Shown here piece by piece: positions 1 to 7,131 of a stretch of DNA of 26,268 bases. The DNA lies in the IMG/VR virus record IMGVR_UViG_3300043449_001310, positions 1 to 26,268 of that record. One strand, 5' to 3'. The stretch is from a virus. A program made the translations under genes and the position numbers. Within the stretch, counting starts at the first letter, position 1. Each line of letters opens with the position of its first letter. Below the pieces are notes generated by a model, which saw only the letters and a list, made by a program, of their open reading frames with translations, was not told the DNA's origin and searched no databases.

Positions 1-1405
1 CGACGCCGGGATTGCCCGTGGCGCCGACAGTACTGCCGCCAACGCCGCCGGCCCCGCCCGCGCCGACGACCACAGTCTCGGTCGAGTTCAGTTGGTTCGC
101 GTCAATGATGCCGAACCAGAAGGTCGAGCCAGCGCCGCCAGCCCCGCCACTGCGGGTAGAGCCTGAAGTGTTGAAGCAGCCAGCACCACCGCCACCGCCC
201 CCGCCCCACAAGTAGACGAAGACCACCTTGGCGCCCGCAGGCTTCGTCCAGGTAAACGTACCTGAGGTCGAGGACGATCCGAAGGCTTGGATGTCGCAAC
301 CGCCACCGCCGCCACCGCCGCCAGATGTGGCCCACGTCAAATCCCATGAGGTCGCGCTTGCCTTGGCTAGCACCTGGCCCGTAGTCCCGCCGGCGGGGAC
401 GAGCTTCGACGCCGGCTCCACGGCCGCCGTGCCAAGCCCGAGGTTCGTGCGGGCCGTCGAGGCGCTGGCGAGGTCGGACAGGTTCGAGGCCTTGGCGAGG
501 TAGGTCGAGGCCGCCGTCGCCGAGGTCAGCAGCCCGAGGGTCGACGCGCTCTTGTTCTTCCAGAGGTCGGTCGCCGACTCGTAGGCCAGCAAGTCGTTGT
601 TCGCCTCGCTGGCGAGGGCCACGTCGTGCAGTTCCTCGAGCTCGAAGCCGTTCTGGATGGCGACCTCAACGCTGCCCTGGGTGGCGTGCGAGCGGACGAC
701 GATGCCGACGTAGACCAGATGGTCTGGGGCCGAGGGCTTCGTGGTCGTCCACGCCCCTGCGGTCGTCGGGGAAAGGTAGAGTTGCGCGCCCGCGGAATAG
801 GCCGAGGTGTCGAGGCTCTCGAGCAGACCGCGAACCGTGACCGTCCCGTTCTGGTTCGTCAGGATGTCGGCGGTCACGACGCCAAAGGTCTGGGCCGAAG
901 TCGCGTCCCCGGTGGCGAGCGCCTTCGACAGGGTCGGCTTGTTTCCGGACGCGCCGGAGATGTAGACCACCGTCCCCTTGCTCAGGGTCGCCCCGGTCTC
1001 GTTGCGGGCGTTGACCCGCAGCATCGTCGCGAAGTTATCCTGCCAGGACGTATCGTAATCGGTCTCCGAGTCCTTGACGATGATCTGTCCCTCGAGACCC
1101 CCGGCAGGGACGCCCGGGCCGGTGGCACCCGTCGCGCCAGTCGTGCCCTGAGGGATGCCGAAATTAAAGACCGCCGCCGAGGACGTGCCCGCGTTCGTGA
1201 CCGTGGCAGCGGAGCCCGGGCTGAGGGTCGTCGTCGTGCCGACGGCGATGGTCGCCGCGTTGCCCTGGGCGCCCGGGGTGCCGAGCTCGATGGTCAGGCT
1301 GGCCGGCGCCGTGCCGAGGACGGACAGCGCAAGGGAGGCGTCAGACCCGTCGACCTCCACGGTCAGCGAGCCAAGAACCAGCGAGGAGACGGTGATGCTG
1401 CTCAT
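1..1405 (-). CDS. Tail fibre / receptor-binding protein, partial (3' end outside window)
   Basis: This frame opens with ATG six bases after the TAA of the preceding gene and stays open for 468 codons until it leaves the window at position 1, so the C-terminus is missing. Seen in order: a beta-rich Thr/Ala/Gly N-terminus, a short collagen-like Gly-X-Y stretch at about residues 83-103, a mixed central region, a typical fibre repeat (NLSDLASASTARTNLGLG, about 310-330), and a C-terminal part starting with a run of nine glycines. After that comes GTFTWTKPAGAK followed by several Gly clusters (WGGGGGGG, GGAGGAG, VGAGGAGG). Gly-rich modules of this kind are common at the tips of phage fibres and are thought to form polyglycine-II-like folds that bind host receptors. 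Its place at the end of the tail operon fits a receptor-binding fibre. The role is inferred from domain style and position. Confidence 0.8.
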   Translation of the reverse strand, partial: MSSITVSSLVLGSLTVEVDGSDASLALSVLGTAPASLTIELGTPGAQGNAATIAVGTTTTLSPGSAATVTNAGTSSAAVFNFGIPQGTTGATGATGPGVPAGGLEGQIIVKDSETDYDTSWQDNFATMLRVNARNETGATLSKGTVVYISGASGNKPTLSKALATGDATSAQTFGVVTADILTNQNGTVTVRGLLESLDTSAYSAGAQLYLSPTTAGAWTTTKPSAPDHLVYVGIVVRSHATQGSVEVAIQNGFELEELHDVALASEANNDLLAYESATDLWKNKSASTLGLLTSATAASTYLAKASNLSDLASASTARTNLGLGTAAVEPASKLVPAGGTTGQVLAKASATSWDLTWATSGGGGGGGGCDIQAFGSSSTSGTFTWTKPAGAKVVFVYLWGGGGGGGAGCFNTSGSTRSGGAGGAGSTFWFGIIDANQLNSTETVVVGAGGAGGVGGSTVGATGNPGV

Positions 1406-1408
1406 CGG

Positions 1409-1723
1409 TTATTCCGTGACCTGGTCGATGACGGTCAGGCGGAAGGTGTCGGAGAAGAAGGTCGTGCCGCCGTAGACGAACTTGATGTCGCTGCGGGCGC
1501 TGCCGAGGGAGAAGTCAGCCGTCGAGGACGCGGGCAGGGAGGCCACGAAGGACAGGCCGTTGACCGCCATCGTGATCGTGCAGGGGTAGACCGTGCCGCC
1601 CGAATCGATGATGTCGCTGGTGACCGTGGTCGTCAGGAGGTTGGCAGGGCCGCCGACCGCCGGGGTGTAGGTGACGGTCGCCGAGTAGGTCGTGCCGCGC
1701 TTGAAGGTGACGGTAGTGCTCAT
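1409..1723 (-). CDS. Small beta-sandwich tail-tip/baseplate protein
   Basis: This 104-residue protein is rich in Thr, Val and Ser. Its alternating beta pattern (TVTFKRGTTYSATVTYT near the N-terminus, FRLTVIDQVTE at the C-terminus) is the style of small Ig-like proteins encoded beside phage fibre genes. It starts at an ATG in the context CAAATG with no Shine-Dalgarno, just after the TTGC/GCAA inverted element at 1736-1750. It lies 28 bases after the upstream tail gene and 3 bases before the fibre gene, so it is probably co-expressed with both. No enzymatic motif is visible. A baseplate or fibre-attachment role is inferred from position. Confidence 0.65.
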   Translation of the reverse strand: MSTTVTFKRGTTYSATVTYTPAVGGPANLLTTTVTSDIIDSGGTVYPCTITMAVNGLSFVASLPASSTADFSLGSARSDIKFVYGGTTFFSDTFRLTVIDQVTE

Positions 1724-1735
1724 TTGGCCTTAACC

Positions 1736-1750
1736 TTGCCCCCTAGGCAA
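1736..1750 (-). promoter_or_regulatory. TTGC/GCAA element upstream of the 1409-1723 start
   Basis: TTGC, seven bases, GCAA; 12 bases before an ATG without Shine-Dalgarno. One of six full copies noted in the window. Confidence 0.5.
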
Positions 1751-1751
1751 C

Positions 1752-2570
1752 TTAGACGTCCACCGTCGCCCCGGTGCTGTCCTTCGTGTAGCCTGTCCAG
1801 GCGCCGATCCAGTCGGTCAGCTCGGTATCGTAGGCGGGCGGGGAAGGCGCCGGGTCGTTCGCCGTGTAAAGGCCTTGGTAGTTCACCGGGTAGGGAATCT
1901 TCATCGGCCCGAGGAACTTCTGGACGACCTTGAACGTGCCGTCCTCGAAGGTCAGGCTCGCGACCTTGTAGCGGATGCAATTGTAATTAATCACGGCCAG
2001 CGACCCGATGCCCTGGATGGTCAGGAAGGTCGACCCCGTCGGGGTCTCGACCTCCACCAGTTCCTGCGTCTGGATGTGCTTGAAGATGACCTGGTCGTTC
2101 GACCCGTTGAAGTAGTCGCTCTTGTCGTCGGCGTCGGAGCCGTCCGCGAAGATCGCAAGGTAAGGGCGGATGCCTTCCTCGACGTCCGCGCAGCCGATGA
2201 TGTAGACGCCCCAGGAGTCGGAGCCGCCCTCGACGCTCGCGGGCTGGATGGTGATGTAGCCGCCGAGGTCGACAAAGGGGCTGTCGTCCGCCGTCGCCGC
2301 CTCGCCGTCCGTCTTCGAGCCGGTGGGGAAACAGTAGAACTTCTGCACCTCGGCCTTATATCCGCCATGCGCCCAAGGGGACGAGGCGTAATAACTGTTC
2401 CAGAGCACGAAGCCCTTGCGGCATTGGACTTGGTAGCCGTCCGCCGCCTTCGCCGCGGTCACTTGGAACTGGTCGTCCTCGCCCCAGTACTGCCAGACCG
2501 GGTCGATGGTCAGCGCCGTCGCCCCGCCGCTGTCGACGAAAGTGTATCCCGCTCCTGGCTGGATGCTCAT
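1752..2570 (-). CDS. Putative tail-tip structural protein
   Basis: This 272-residue acidic, aromatic-rich protein has no predicted membrane segment or catalytic motif that I recognise. It is rich in Gly, Asp and Tyr and has the beta-rich look of virion proteins. The N-terminus reads MSIQPGAGYTFVDSGG. It follows the gene at 2573-3418 after a two-base gap and precedes the small beta-sandwich gene, so it lies where distal-tail or baseplate proteins are encoded in siphovirus operons. I do not recognise a named family. The structural call rests on context. Confidence 0.6.
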   Translation of the reverse strand: MSIQPGAGYTFVDSGGATALTIDPVWQYWGEDDQFQVTAAKAADGYQVQCRKGFVLWNSYYASSPWAHGGYKAEVQKFYCFPTGSKTDGEAATADDSPFVDLGGYITIQPASVEGGSDSWGVYIIGCADVEEGIRPYLAIFADGSDADDKSDYFNGSNDQVIFKHIQTQELVEVETPTGSTFLTIQGIGSLAVINYNCIRYKVASLTFEDGTFKVVQKFLGPMKIPYPVNYQGLYTANDPAPSPPAYDTELTDWIGAWTGYTKDSTGATVDV

Positions 2571-2572
2571 CG

Positions 2573-3418
2573 TCAGACGTTGGTCGTGTCGTAGACCTCG
2601 AGCGGGTAGCCCTCGCGGTTGAAGCGCAGCTCGTAGACGAACTTGAAGATCGTCCCGTAATCCTCGACGCTGACCGAGGAAATCAGGAGCTGGTCGGTCT
2701 CGTCGGCGGCCTCGAAGTCGTCCCCGTAATAGGACGGCAGCAGGGCGGTCAGGCTGTCGGGGCTGCGCGTCTTCATCGTCTTCCCGACCATGCCCAGGAA
2801 CGTCGGGACGTTGGTCGAGTCGTTCGTGTAGATGACGCCGCGGAAGGTCGAGGTCGGGGCGAGGTAGGACGTGCGTCCGTATAGTTTCGTCGCCGTGCTG
2901 TTCGCCCGGGAGTAGAACCCGAGGAACTTGCCGCCGTTCTTCAGCTCGAAAATAGCCCCGTTGTCGCCTTCCCAGATGCCGGACTTGGAGTAGGGCAGGA
3001 GCGTCGTGATGCTGAACGCCGGTGCGTAGATCGGCGCCGTGTTCGTTCCCGTGCCGACCCCTGCGATGGAGAGGGCGTCGGTCGTCATGAACCGAGGGTG
3101 CGTCGTGATGGTCTCGGTCGTCAGGCTCGTCGAGGCGCCGACCTCGGGGGAACTCCAGCCGGTCTCCCCGGTGATGCCGATGTAGTCCGCCGTGATCGTG
3201 GCGACGTCGAGGGCGCCATAGGAGACGCTGACCTTGTGGCAGAATAGGCGATTGTCCTCGCTGAAGACGTCGCTCCGGGAGATGGCGTCAGCCGCCGTCG
3301 AGGCGTCGCACTTATAGACCGCCTTGCACGTCAGGACGCCGTAGCCGTTGTCCTCGATGGTGTAGCCCGCTTGCAGTTGCGGAACCGTCAGGGCGTTGCC
3401 TTGGGAAATCTTAGCCAT
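2573..3418 (-). CDS. Putative distal tail / tail-tip protein
   Basis: This 281-residue protein is Thr/Ser/Gly-rich and beta-rich throughout, with no signal peptide or membrane helix. It starts at ATG (MAKISQGNAL), three bases after the TAA of the tape-measure candidate, and stops two bases before the next tail gene. The first gene after the tape measure usually encodes the distal tail protein or a tail-tip protein, and this one occupies that slot. The C-terminal part (YELRFNREGYPLEVYDTT) resembles no motif I can name. Structural role by context only. Confidence 0.6.
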   Translation of the reverse strand: MAKISQGNALTVPQLQAGYTIEDNGYGVLTCKAVYKCDASTAADAISRSDVFSEDNRLFCHKVSVSYGALDVATITADYIGITGETGWSSPEVGASTSLTTETITTHPRFMTTDALSIAGVGTGTNTAPIYAPAFSITTLLPYSKSGIWEGDNGAIFELKNGGKFLGFYSRANSTATKLYGRTSYLAPTSTFRGVIYTNDSTNVPTFLGMVGKTMKTRSPDSLTALLPSYYGDDFEAADETDQLLISSVSVEDYGTIFKFVYELRFNREGYPLEVYDTTNV

Positions 3419-3421
3419 AGG

Positions 3422-4282
3422 TTAGCGGGGGAAAACGGTGCGACCGGAGGAACCCATGCCGCCAAGGTCGAAGCCCTTCTCGGGGCGGAAGCCCTGTTGA
3501 CGCTGGTCGGCCTCGACGAGGGAGCGGAGGCTGTTCGCCATGTCCTCCTGGAGGACGATCTGTTGGCGCATCGCGTCGAGCTGCGGGCTCTGCCCGACGC
3601 CGATGACGTTTCCGGATACCTCCGCGATCTTCTGGGCGGTCGGGCCTTCGGTCTTGGCGGCGTCCTGAGCGGCCTTCGCCGCGCGGTCGGCGGCCTCCTT
3701 GGCGAGCAGGGCCTCAATCTTGGCCTGGACGTCAGGCCGGGTCGCCATGCCCGTCGCGGTCGCCATCGCCGTAGGGTCGGCAACCTTGAACGCCGTCGCC
3801 GCGCTTCGGCCAAGGAACATCTCAATCAGGCTCGTGGTTGCGGGGGTCTTGACGGGCATCTCCTGCTCGACCATCTTGCGGCCTCGCGGGTCGTTGATGA
3901 GGAAATCTCGGTAGCCTTGGTATTCACCGAAGGCACGCTTGCGCTGCTCATCGCCTCGCCTTGCCCGTTCGTCCGCCTGAAGGATGGCCTCCCGGGCGCC
4001 GGCGGCGACCTTGCCGGAGTTCTCGGCGTCCTTCGCGAACTCGCGGGACTCCTGGGCGAACTGCTGGAGTTTCTGGAACTGATCGGTGATGAAGCCGATG
4101 GCCTTCTGGACGAGCACCATCGGGGCGACGAAGCCGACCGCGATGTCCTTGAAGGCCTCCTTGAACTTCTTCGACAGGGCGTTGGCCGCGCCGTCGAGGC
4201 CTTCCATCGAAGCCTTGGCCTTCGCCATCTTCTCCGGCACGTCGGACTTGCCCGACAACTCCCATTCAAGTTTGCGTCCCAT
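3422..4282 (-). CDS. Short tape-measure-like tail protein (candidate)
   Basis: This 286-residue, mostly alpha-helical protein has a hydrophobic segment at about residues 45-66 (DIAVGFVAPMVLVQKAIGFI) flanked by long charged helices rich in Ala, Lys, Glu and Gln. Tape-measure proteins have this composition, with a long helical rod and an internal hydrophobic segment. The gene lies between the tail-chaperone candidate and the tail-tip genes, the usual tape-measure slot. It is very short for the family: at the commonly quoted 1.5 angstrom per residue it would span only about 43 nm, implying a short tail. It starts at ATG with no Shine-Dalgarno, nine bases after the inverted element at 4292-4306. 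A tail-assembly factor is the main alternative. Confidence 0.5.
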   Translation of the reverse strand: MGRKLEWELSGKSDVPEKMAKAKASMEGLDGAANALSKKFKEAFKDIAVGFVAPMVLVQKAIGFITDQFQKLQQFAQESREFAKDAENSGKVAAGAREAILQADERARRGDEQRKRAFGEYQGYRDFLINDPRGRKMVEQEMPVKTPATTSLIEMFLGRSAATAFKVADPTAMATATGMATRPDVQAKIEALLAKEAADRAAKAAQDAAKTEGPTAQKIAEVSGNVIGVGQSPQLDAMRQQIVLQEDMANSLRSLVEADQRQQGFRPEKGFDLGGMGSSGRTVFPR

Positions 4283-4285
4283 CGT

Positions 4286-4846
4286 TTAACCTTGCTGGGT
4301 AGGCAACTCCCCCGCCCGCAGGGTTTCCATGAACGCCTCCTCCTCCGTCGTCAGGAGGTTGACCTTCGCCCCGCCCCGCAGCGCGAACGCCGTCGACAGC
4401 CAGATGGCCTGCGCCTCGGGCATCTCCCAAGCCCGGGCCTCCTCGATGCCGTTGGCGATGAGGTTCGTGACGATCATCAGCGGCCAAGGGCAGCCGACCC
4501 CATCGGCTGAGTCGCTGGTCTTAGCCCCATCCCAGTACTTCGGCCACGCGTCGAGGTGGCAATAGTCCACGAACCGGGCGACTTCGCCGGCGAACTTCTC
4601 GGGGCGGTACTCGAGCTCGCGGATGCGGGCCTGCTCCCAGAAGCCGAACTCCAGACCGCCCTCCTCGGCGCATACCTTGACCGCCATCATCAGGTCGGCG
4701 GGCGTGATGCCGCGGCCAGCCGTGACCAGGGGCGACTCGATGGCGAGCAGCCGCACCCTGAACTTCAGGCAAAAAGGAAAGACCCGCTTCCCGAAAAACA
4801 CCCGGGAGGACGGGTCTGAAAACGCCCGCAGGAAACGATTGTCCAC
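4286..4846 (-). CDS. Tail assembly chaperone candidate
   Basis: This 186-residue protein uses a GTG start (MDNRFLRAFSDPSSR). It contains no signal peptide and is a soluble, mixed alpha/beta protein rich in Glu, Ala and Trp. It sits between the tail tube gene and the tape-measure candidate, where siphoviruses encode tail assembly chaperones that coat the tape measure during tube assembly. I looked for a gpG/gpGT-type frameshift. The neighbouring frames stop after a few residues, so an extended second product is not supported here. A short hairpin (4860-4874) lies 13 bases before the start. The function is inferred from position. Confidence 0.5.
   Translation of the reverse strand: MDNRFLRAFSDPSSRVFFGKRVFPFCLKFRVRLLAIESPLVTAGRGITPADLMMAVKVCAEEGGLEFGFWEQARIRELEYRPEKFAGEVARFVDYCHLDAWPKYWDGAKTSDSADGVGCPWPLMIVTNLIANGIEEARAWEMPEAQAIWLSTAFALRGGAKVNLLTTEEEAFMETLRAGELPTQQG
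4292..4306 (-). promoter_or_regulatory. TTGC/GCAA element upstream of tape-measure-like gene
   Basis: TTGC, seven bases, GCAA, then GGTTAA; nine bases before the ATG at 4282. The flanks (GTTGCCTA and GCAAGGTTAA) also match the 1736-1750 copy. Confidence 0.5.
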
Positions 4847-4859
4847 GGGGTCGAGTCAA

Positions 4860-4874
4860 AGCCCTTGCAGGGCT
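4860..4874 (-). promoter_or_regulatory. Short hairpin upstream of tail-chaperone start
   Basis: A perfect 6-bp stem (AGCCCT / AGGGCT) with a 3-base loop sits in the 36-base gap between the tail tube stop and the GTG start at 4846. Only three Ts follow it on the transcribed strand, so it is too weak for a confident terminator. It could attenuate transcription or modulate translation to lower the chaperone level relative to the tube protein. Confidence 0.4.
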
Positions 4875-4882
4875 CGCGTCAA

Positions 4883-5266
4883 TTAGGCGGGCGTGACGCC
4901 TTCGTAGTCGACCGCGGTGATCGCGTACTTCACGAAGTCCTTATTCGAACCCTTCTCCTCGACCTTCGTGATTACGCCGACGAAGGAGTTGCTCGCCGAG
5001 CCCGAGGGGTAAGCACCCTTCGCGGCCACGGTGAACGAAAGGGTCGCGCCCAGGGCAGGGGCGTCGCCGCTCGACTTGACCACGCCCTCGACGCTCAACT
5101 CCGTCTTGCGGTCGTCGTAGCGCATGGTCTTCGTCAGGCCGGTCTCGTCCTGCACCATGTTCTCGTTGTTGAACGAGGCGGACACGGTGTAGGACTGGAC
5201 AAAGAGGTTCGTGATCGTGCCCGCGACCCCGTAGGTGCAGGTGGTTCCTTGAGCGACGGCGGCCAT
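4883..5266 (-). CDS. Major tail (tube) protein candidate
   Basis: This 127-residue protein is small and almost wholly beta in character: TYGVAGTITNLFVQSYTVSASFNNEN near the N-terminus, KTELSVEGVVKSS and TLSFTVAAKGAYPSG in the middle, and FVKYAITAVDYEGVTPA at the end. This matches small tail tube subunits, which are beta-barrel proteins stacked as rings. It lies after the tail terminator candidate and before the chaperone and tape measure, the normal tube slot. It starts at ATG in the context CAAATG with no Shine-Dalgarno, six bases after the TTGC/GCAA element at 5273-5288. The call comes from composition and synteny. Confidence 0.6.
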   Translation of the reverse strand: MAAVAQGTTCTYGVAGTITNLFVQSYTVSASFNNENMVQDETGLTKTMRYDDRKTELSVEGVVKSSGDAPALGATLSFTVAAKGAYPSGSASNSFVGVITKVEEKGSNKDFVKYAITAVDYEGVTPA

Positions 5267-5272
5267 TTGTCT

Positions 5273-5288
5273 TTGCGGGCGGGGGCAA
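5273..5288 (-). promoter_or_regulatory. TTGC/GCAA element upstream of tail tube gene
   Basis: TTGC, eight bases, GCAA, six bases before the ATG at 5266. The extended element matches 8481-8496 with the same loop length and start distance. Confidence 0.55.
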
Positions 5289-5290
5289 CC

Positions 5291-5722
5291 TTACGCCGGC
5301 AGGACGGTCAACAGGCCGAAGGTGAAGGCCGTCGCGTAGCTGCGCTCATCCTTGCCCTCGTCCTCGGTGTTCGGGGTGACGTCGTAGAGGGTCGCATCCC
5401 CCGAGGCCACGAAGACCGCCTTCAGGCCGGCAAGGTCTTGCATCGACCCAGCCAGGGCGGCGCACCGGGCACGGTGGTCGGCGAGGGTCGTGTCGTCGGC
5501 GTTCGAGAAGATCGTGACGCGGACGGAACAGTCGTAGTTCCCAGCCCCCTCGGGGAGGTCGGCGGGCGTCCGGGCCGAGTCGCAGAGGACGATGGCCTTC
5601 GGCAGGACGTTGATGTCCCCGTCGTCGCCGGTGTAGATGTTGACCCCCGTCAGGCCGGACTCGGCTGCGAGGTGCGAGGCGACGTTGGCCTCGACGATGT
5701 GGCGAATAGATTTGGTGCCCAT
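5291..5722 (-). CDS. Tail terminator-like / minor tail protein
   Basis: This 143-residue protein begins MGTKSIRHIVEANVASHL and continues with LPKAIVLCDSAR and CSVRVTIFSNADD. An amphipathic N-terminal helix followed by beta strands and a central helix is the layout of tail terminator proteins (lambda gpU type), which cap the tube and join it to the head. It lies directly upstream of the tube gene and downstream of the tail-completion candidate, as expected. There is no Shine-Dalgarno, and the ATG follows the previous stop by five bases. The assignment is inferential, but the synteny is good. Confidence 0.55.
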   Translation of the reverse strand: MGTKSIRHIVEANVASHLAAESGLTGVNIYTGDDGDINVLPKAIVLCDSARTPADLPEGAGNYDCSVRVTIFSNADDTTLADHRARCAALAGSMQDLAGLKAVFVASGDATLYDVTPNTEDEGKDERSYATAFTFGLLTVLPA

Positions 5723-5727
5723 AAAGT

Positions 5728-6669
5728 TTAGGAGCCGTTGAACTTGGCGGCTTGGCGCGCCTGGTACTGCTCAAGGTCTTTGAACATACGCTCAATCGCA
5801 ATCGAGCGCGCAATGTCAGGCACGCCGTTCTTGCTGGCCTGTCCATCGTTGTCGCCGATGGTGTTTCCGATGATCATGGTCAGGCCGTAGGCATTGCGGA
5901 ACGAGGTCACGTAGCCGTTGCCCTTATGGCGCTTAATCCAGACAGGGATGTCCTTTGCCTTGTACAGGGCTTTATTGTTCAGCTTCGGAAGTTTGGTAAG
6001 CACGTCATACCAGCCAGCCTTCAGGTAGCCGACATGGCTCTGAGTAAGTTTGATGTATGATTCCAAGGCGGCCTTGCTCTCGGCGACGTACTTGCCCAGA
6101 TAACTGCCGGTCTGCTTCCAGATGCGGACGCGGCCTTGGCGGTCGATTTTGCGGCGGGCGAGGTGCTCCTTGCGGAGGTCTTTAGTCGTCTCCTGGTTGT
6201 CCATCGTCAGCACCGGGTTGGACTTGTTGAAAAGGTTCTGAGCCTTGGAGAAGGCACGGGCTGGGTCGGCGTCGTGAATAATCGCCGCGGTGATGTGGTT
6301 GGTCAGGTTCGTCTTCTGAAGCGTCGCCCGCTGCCGGATGCGCTCGAACTTGCCGCGGTCGCCCGCCTTGATGGCCTCGCGCAGCCGATTAAGTTGAACG
6401 CCGACAGCCGCCGCCTTCGTGTCGTCCTTTGCCGTGAACAGGCTACGAATGTCCCGAGAGACCGCATTATAGCCCGCGAGCTTCGCCCCGTGGCTAAGGC
6501 CGCCACCGCCAGAGTCTAGGATCGGGGGAGTCAACTCCATCGCCGCAATGCAAAGCCTGGAGGCCGCCACGTTCGCCGCGTCTTCCATAGACAGGCGCAT
6601 TCCCTGGGCGTATTCGTCTAGGGCGTTCTTGAACTCCTGCTGGCTGGTCTTGGGGAGGACGACGCCCAC
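5728..6669 (-). CDS. Putative tail completion / head-tail protein
   Basis: I chose the GTG at 6669, four bases after the previous stop, giving 313 residues; an upstream extension would overlap the preceding gene heavily and is Ser/Arg-rich in a shadow-like way. The N-terminal helical region (QEFKNALDEYAQGMRLSMEDAANVAASRLCIAAMELTPPI) resembles the start of HK97 gp10-like tail-completion proteins, in which a helix leads to a conserved TP. At 313 residues it is about twice the length of that family, with a Lys/Arg-rich central part (about 110-230) that I do not recognise. The gene sits between the head-closure candidate and the tail terminator. Its local GC is visibly lower than the flanking genes, so part of it may have been acquired separately. 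Confidence 0.5.
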   Translation of the reverse strand: MGVVLPKTSQQEFKNALDEYAQGMRLSMEDAANVAASRLCIAAMELTPPILDSGGGGLSHGAKLAGYNAVSRDIRSLFTAKDDTKAAAVGVQLNRLREAIKAGDRGKFERIRQRATLQKTNLTNHITAAIIHDADPARAFSKAQNLFNKSNPVLTMDNQETTKDLRKEHLARRKIDRQGRVRIWKQTGSYLGKYVAESKAALESYIKLTQSHVGYLKAGWYDVLTKLPKLNNKALYKAKDIPVWIKRHKGNGYVTSFRNAYGLTMIIGNTIGDNDGQASKNGVPDIARSIAIERMFKDLEQYQARQAAKFNGS

Positions 6670-6673
6670 GGCT

Positions 6674-7051
6674 TTATTGGTTGTCGTCGATGACCACCAG
6701 CGTGATCCAAGCCGAACCGGGCTTGTAGGTCTGCCCGCTGATGCGCAGGGTCTTCCCCCCGGCGACAATTTTCTTGCCGATGGCGAGGGAGGCGATGGGC
6801 GCCCCGCCGCTGATGACCGCCGCCGATGCCCCATTAGACCCGTCTGGAAGGCTCCAGGAGGCCGTTGCAGCCGCGAGGCGGACGGTGTGCTGGGTCTGCT
6901 CCTTGAAGCCCCCAGCCTCGAAGACCTGAGTCATCGCCGGGTCGGACAGCATACAGACGAACGTGATGGCCCCGTTGTTGCACGAACCCGCCACCCCTAG
7001 GTCGGCGAGGATCTCCTTGGCGTCGGGCAGGAACTCAGAGTAGAGGCTCAC
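6674..7051 (-). CDS. Putative head-tail joining (head closure) protein
   Basis: I place the start at the GTG of VSLYSEFLPDAKEILADLG (125 residues). A TTG at 7081 would add ten residues but overlaps the terminator U-tract, which makes it less likely. The protein is beta-rich, with a C-terminal part reading KKIVAGGKTLRISGQTYKPGSAWITLVVID. A strand-G-x-x-Y pattern followed by a final strand is typical of small head-closure and attachment proteins (lambda FII style). It is the first gene after the capsid terminator and precedes the tail-completion candidate, in line with a neck role. The family match is impressionistic. Confidence 0.5.
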   Translation of the reverse strand: MSLYSEFLPDAKEILADLGVAGSCNNGAITFVCMLSDPAMTQVFEAGGFKEQTQHTVRLAAATASWSLPDGSNGASAAVISGGAPIASLAIGKKIVAGGKTLRISGQTYKPGSAWITLVVIDDNQ

Positions 7052-7079
7052 ATCCTTGCGAGCCTTGGCAAAGGGGCAC

Positions 7080-7105
7080 AAAAAAGGGGCCCCCGTAGGG
7101 GCCCC
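7080..7105 (-). terminator. Rho-independent terminator after capsid gene
   Basis: On the transcribed strand an 8-bp all-GC stem (GGGGCCCC on both arms) closes a four- to five-base loop and is followed at once by six Ts. It starts 26 bases after the capsid stop at 7132. This is the clearest intrinsic terminator in the window and should limit read-through into the neck and tail genes, giving excess capsid transcript. Confidence 0.9.
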
Positions 7106-7131
7106 GATTGGAGCGGCTCAGGCCGCAATCA

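Noticed and set aside
626-1933. Plus-strand 435-codon Arg/Gly-rich open frame
   Set aside because: It is antisense to the fibre and tail genes, has extreme Arg/Gly/Asp composition, and lacks any domain. GC-rich shadow frames like this cover nearly every minus-strand gene here.
4266-4846. Programmed frameshift extending the tail chaperone
   Set aside because: Neighbouring frames stop after about 15 residues and no slippery heptamer is present at the gene end, so no extended product is expected.
7052-7081. TTG start for the head-tail joining gene
   Set aside because: It overlaps the T-tract of the strong terminator and adds a Cys/Lys/Arg-rich leader; the GTG at 7051 gives a cleaner start.
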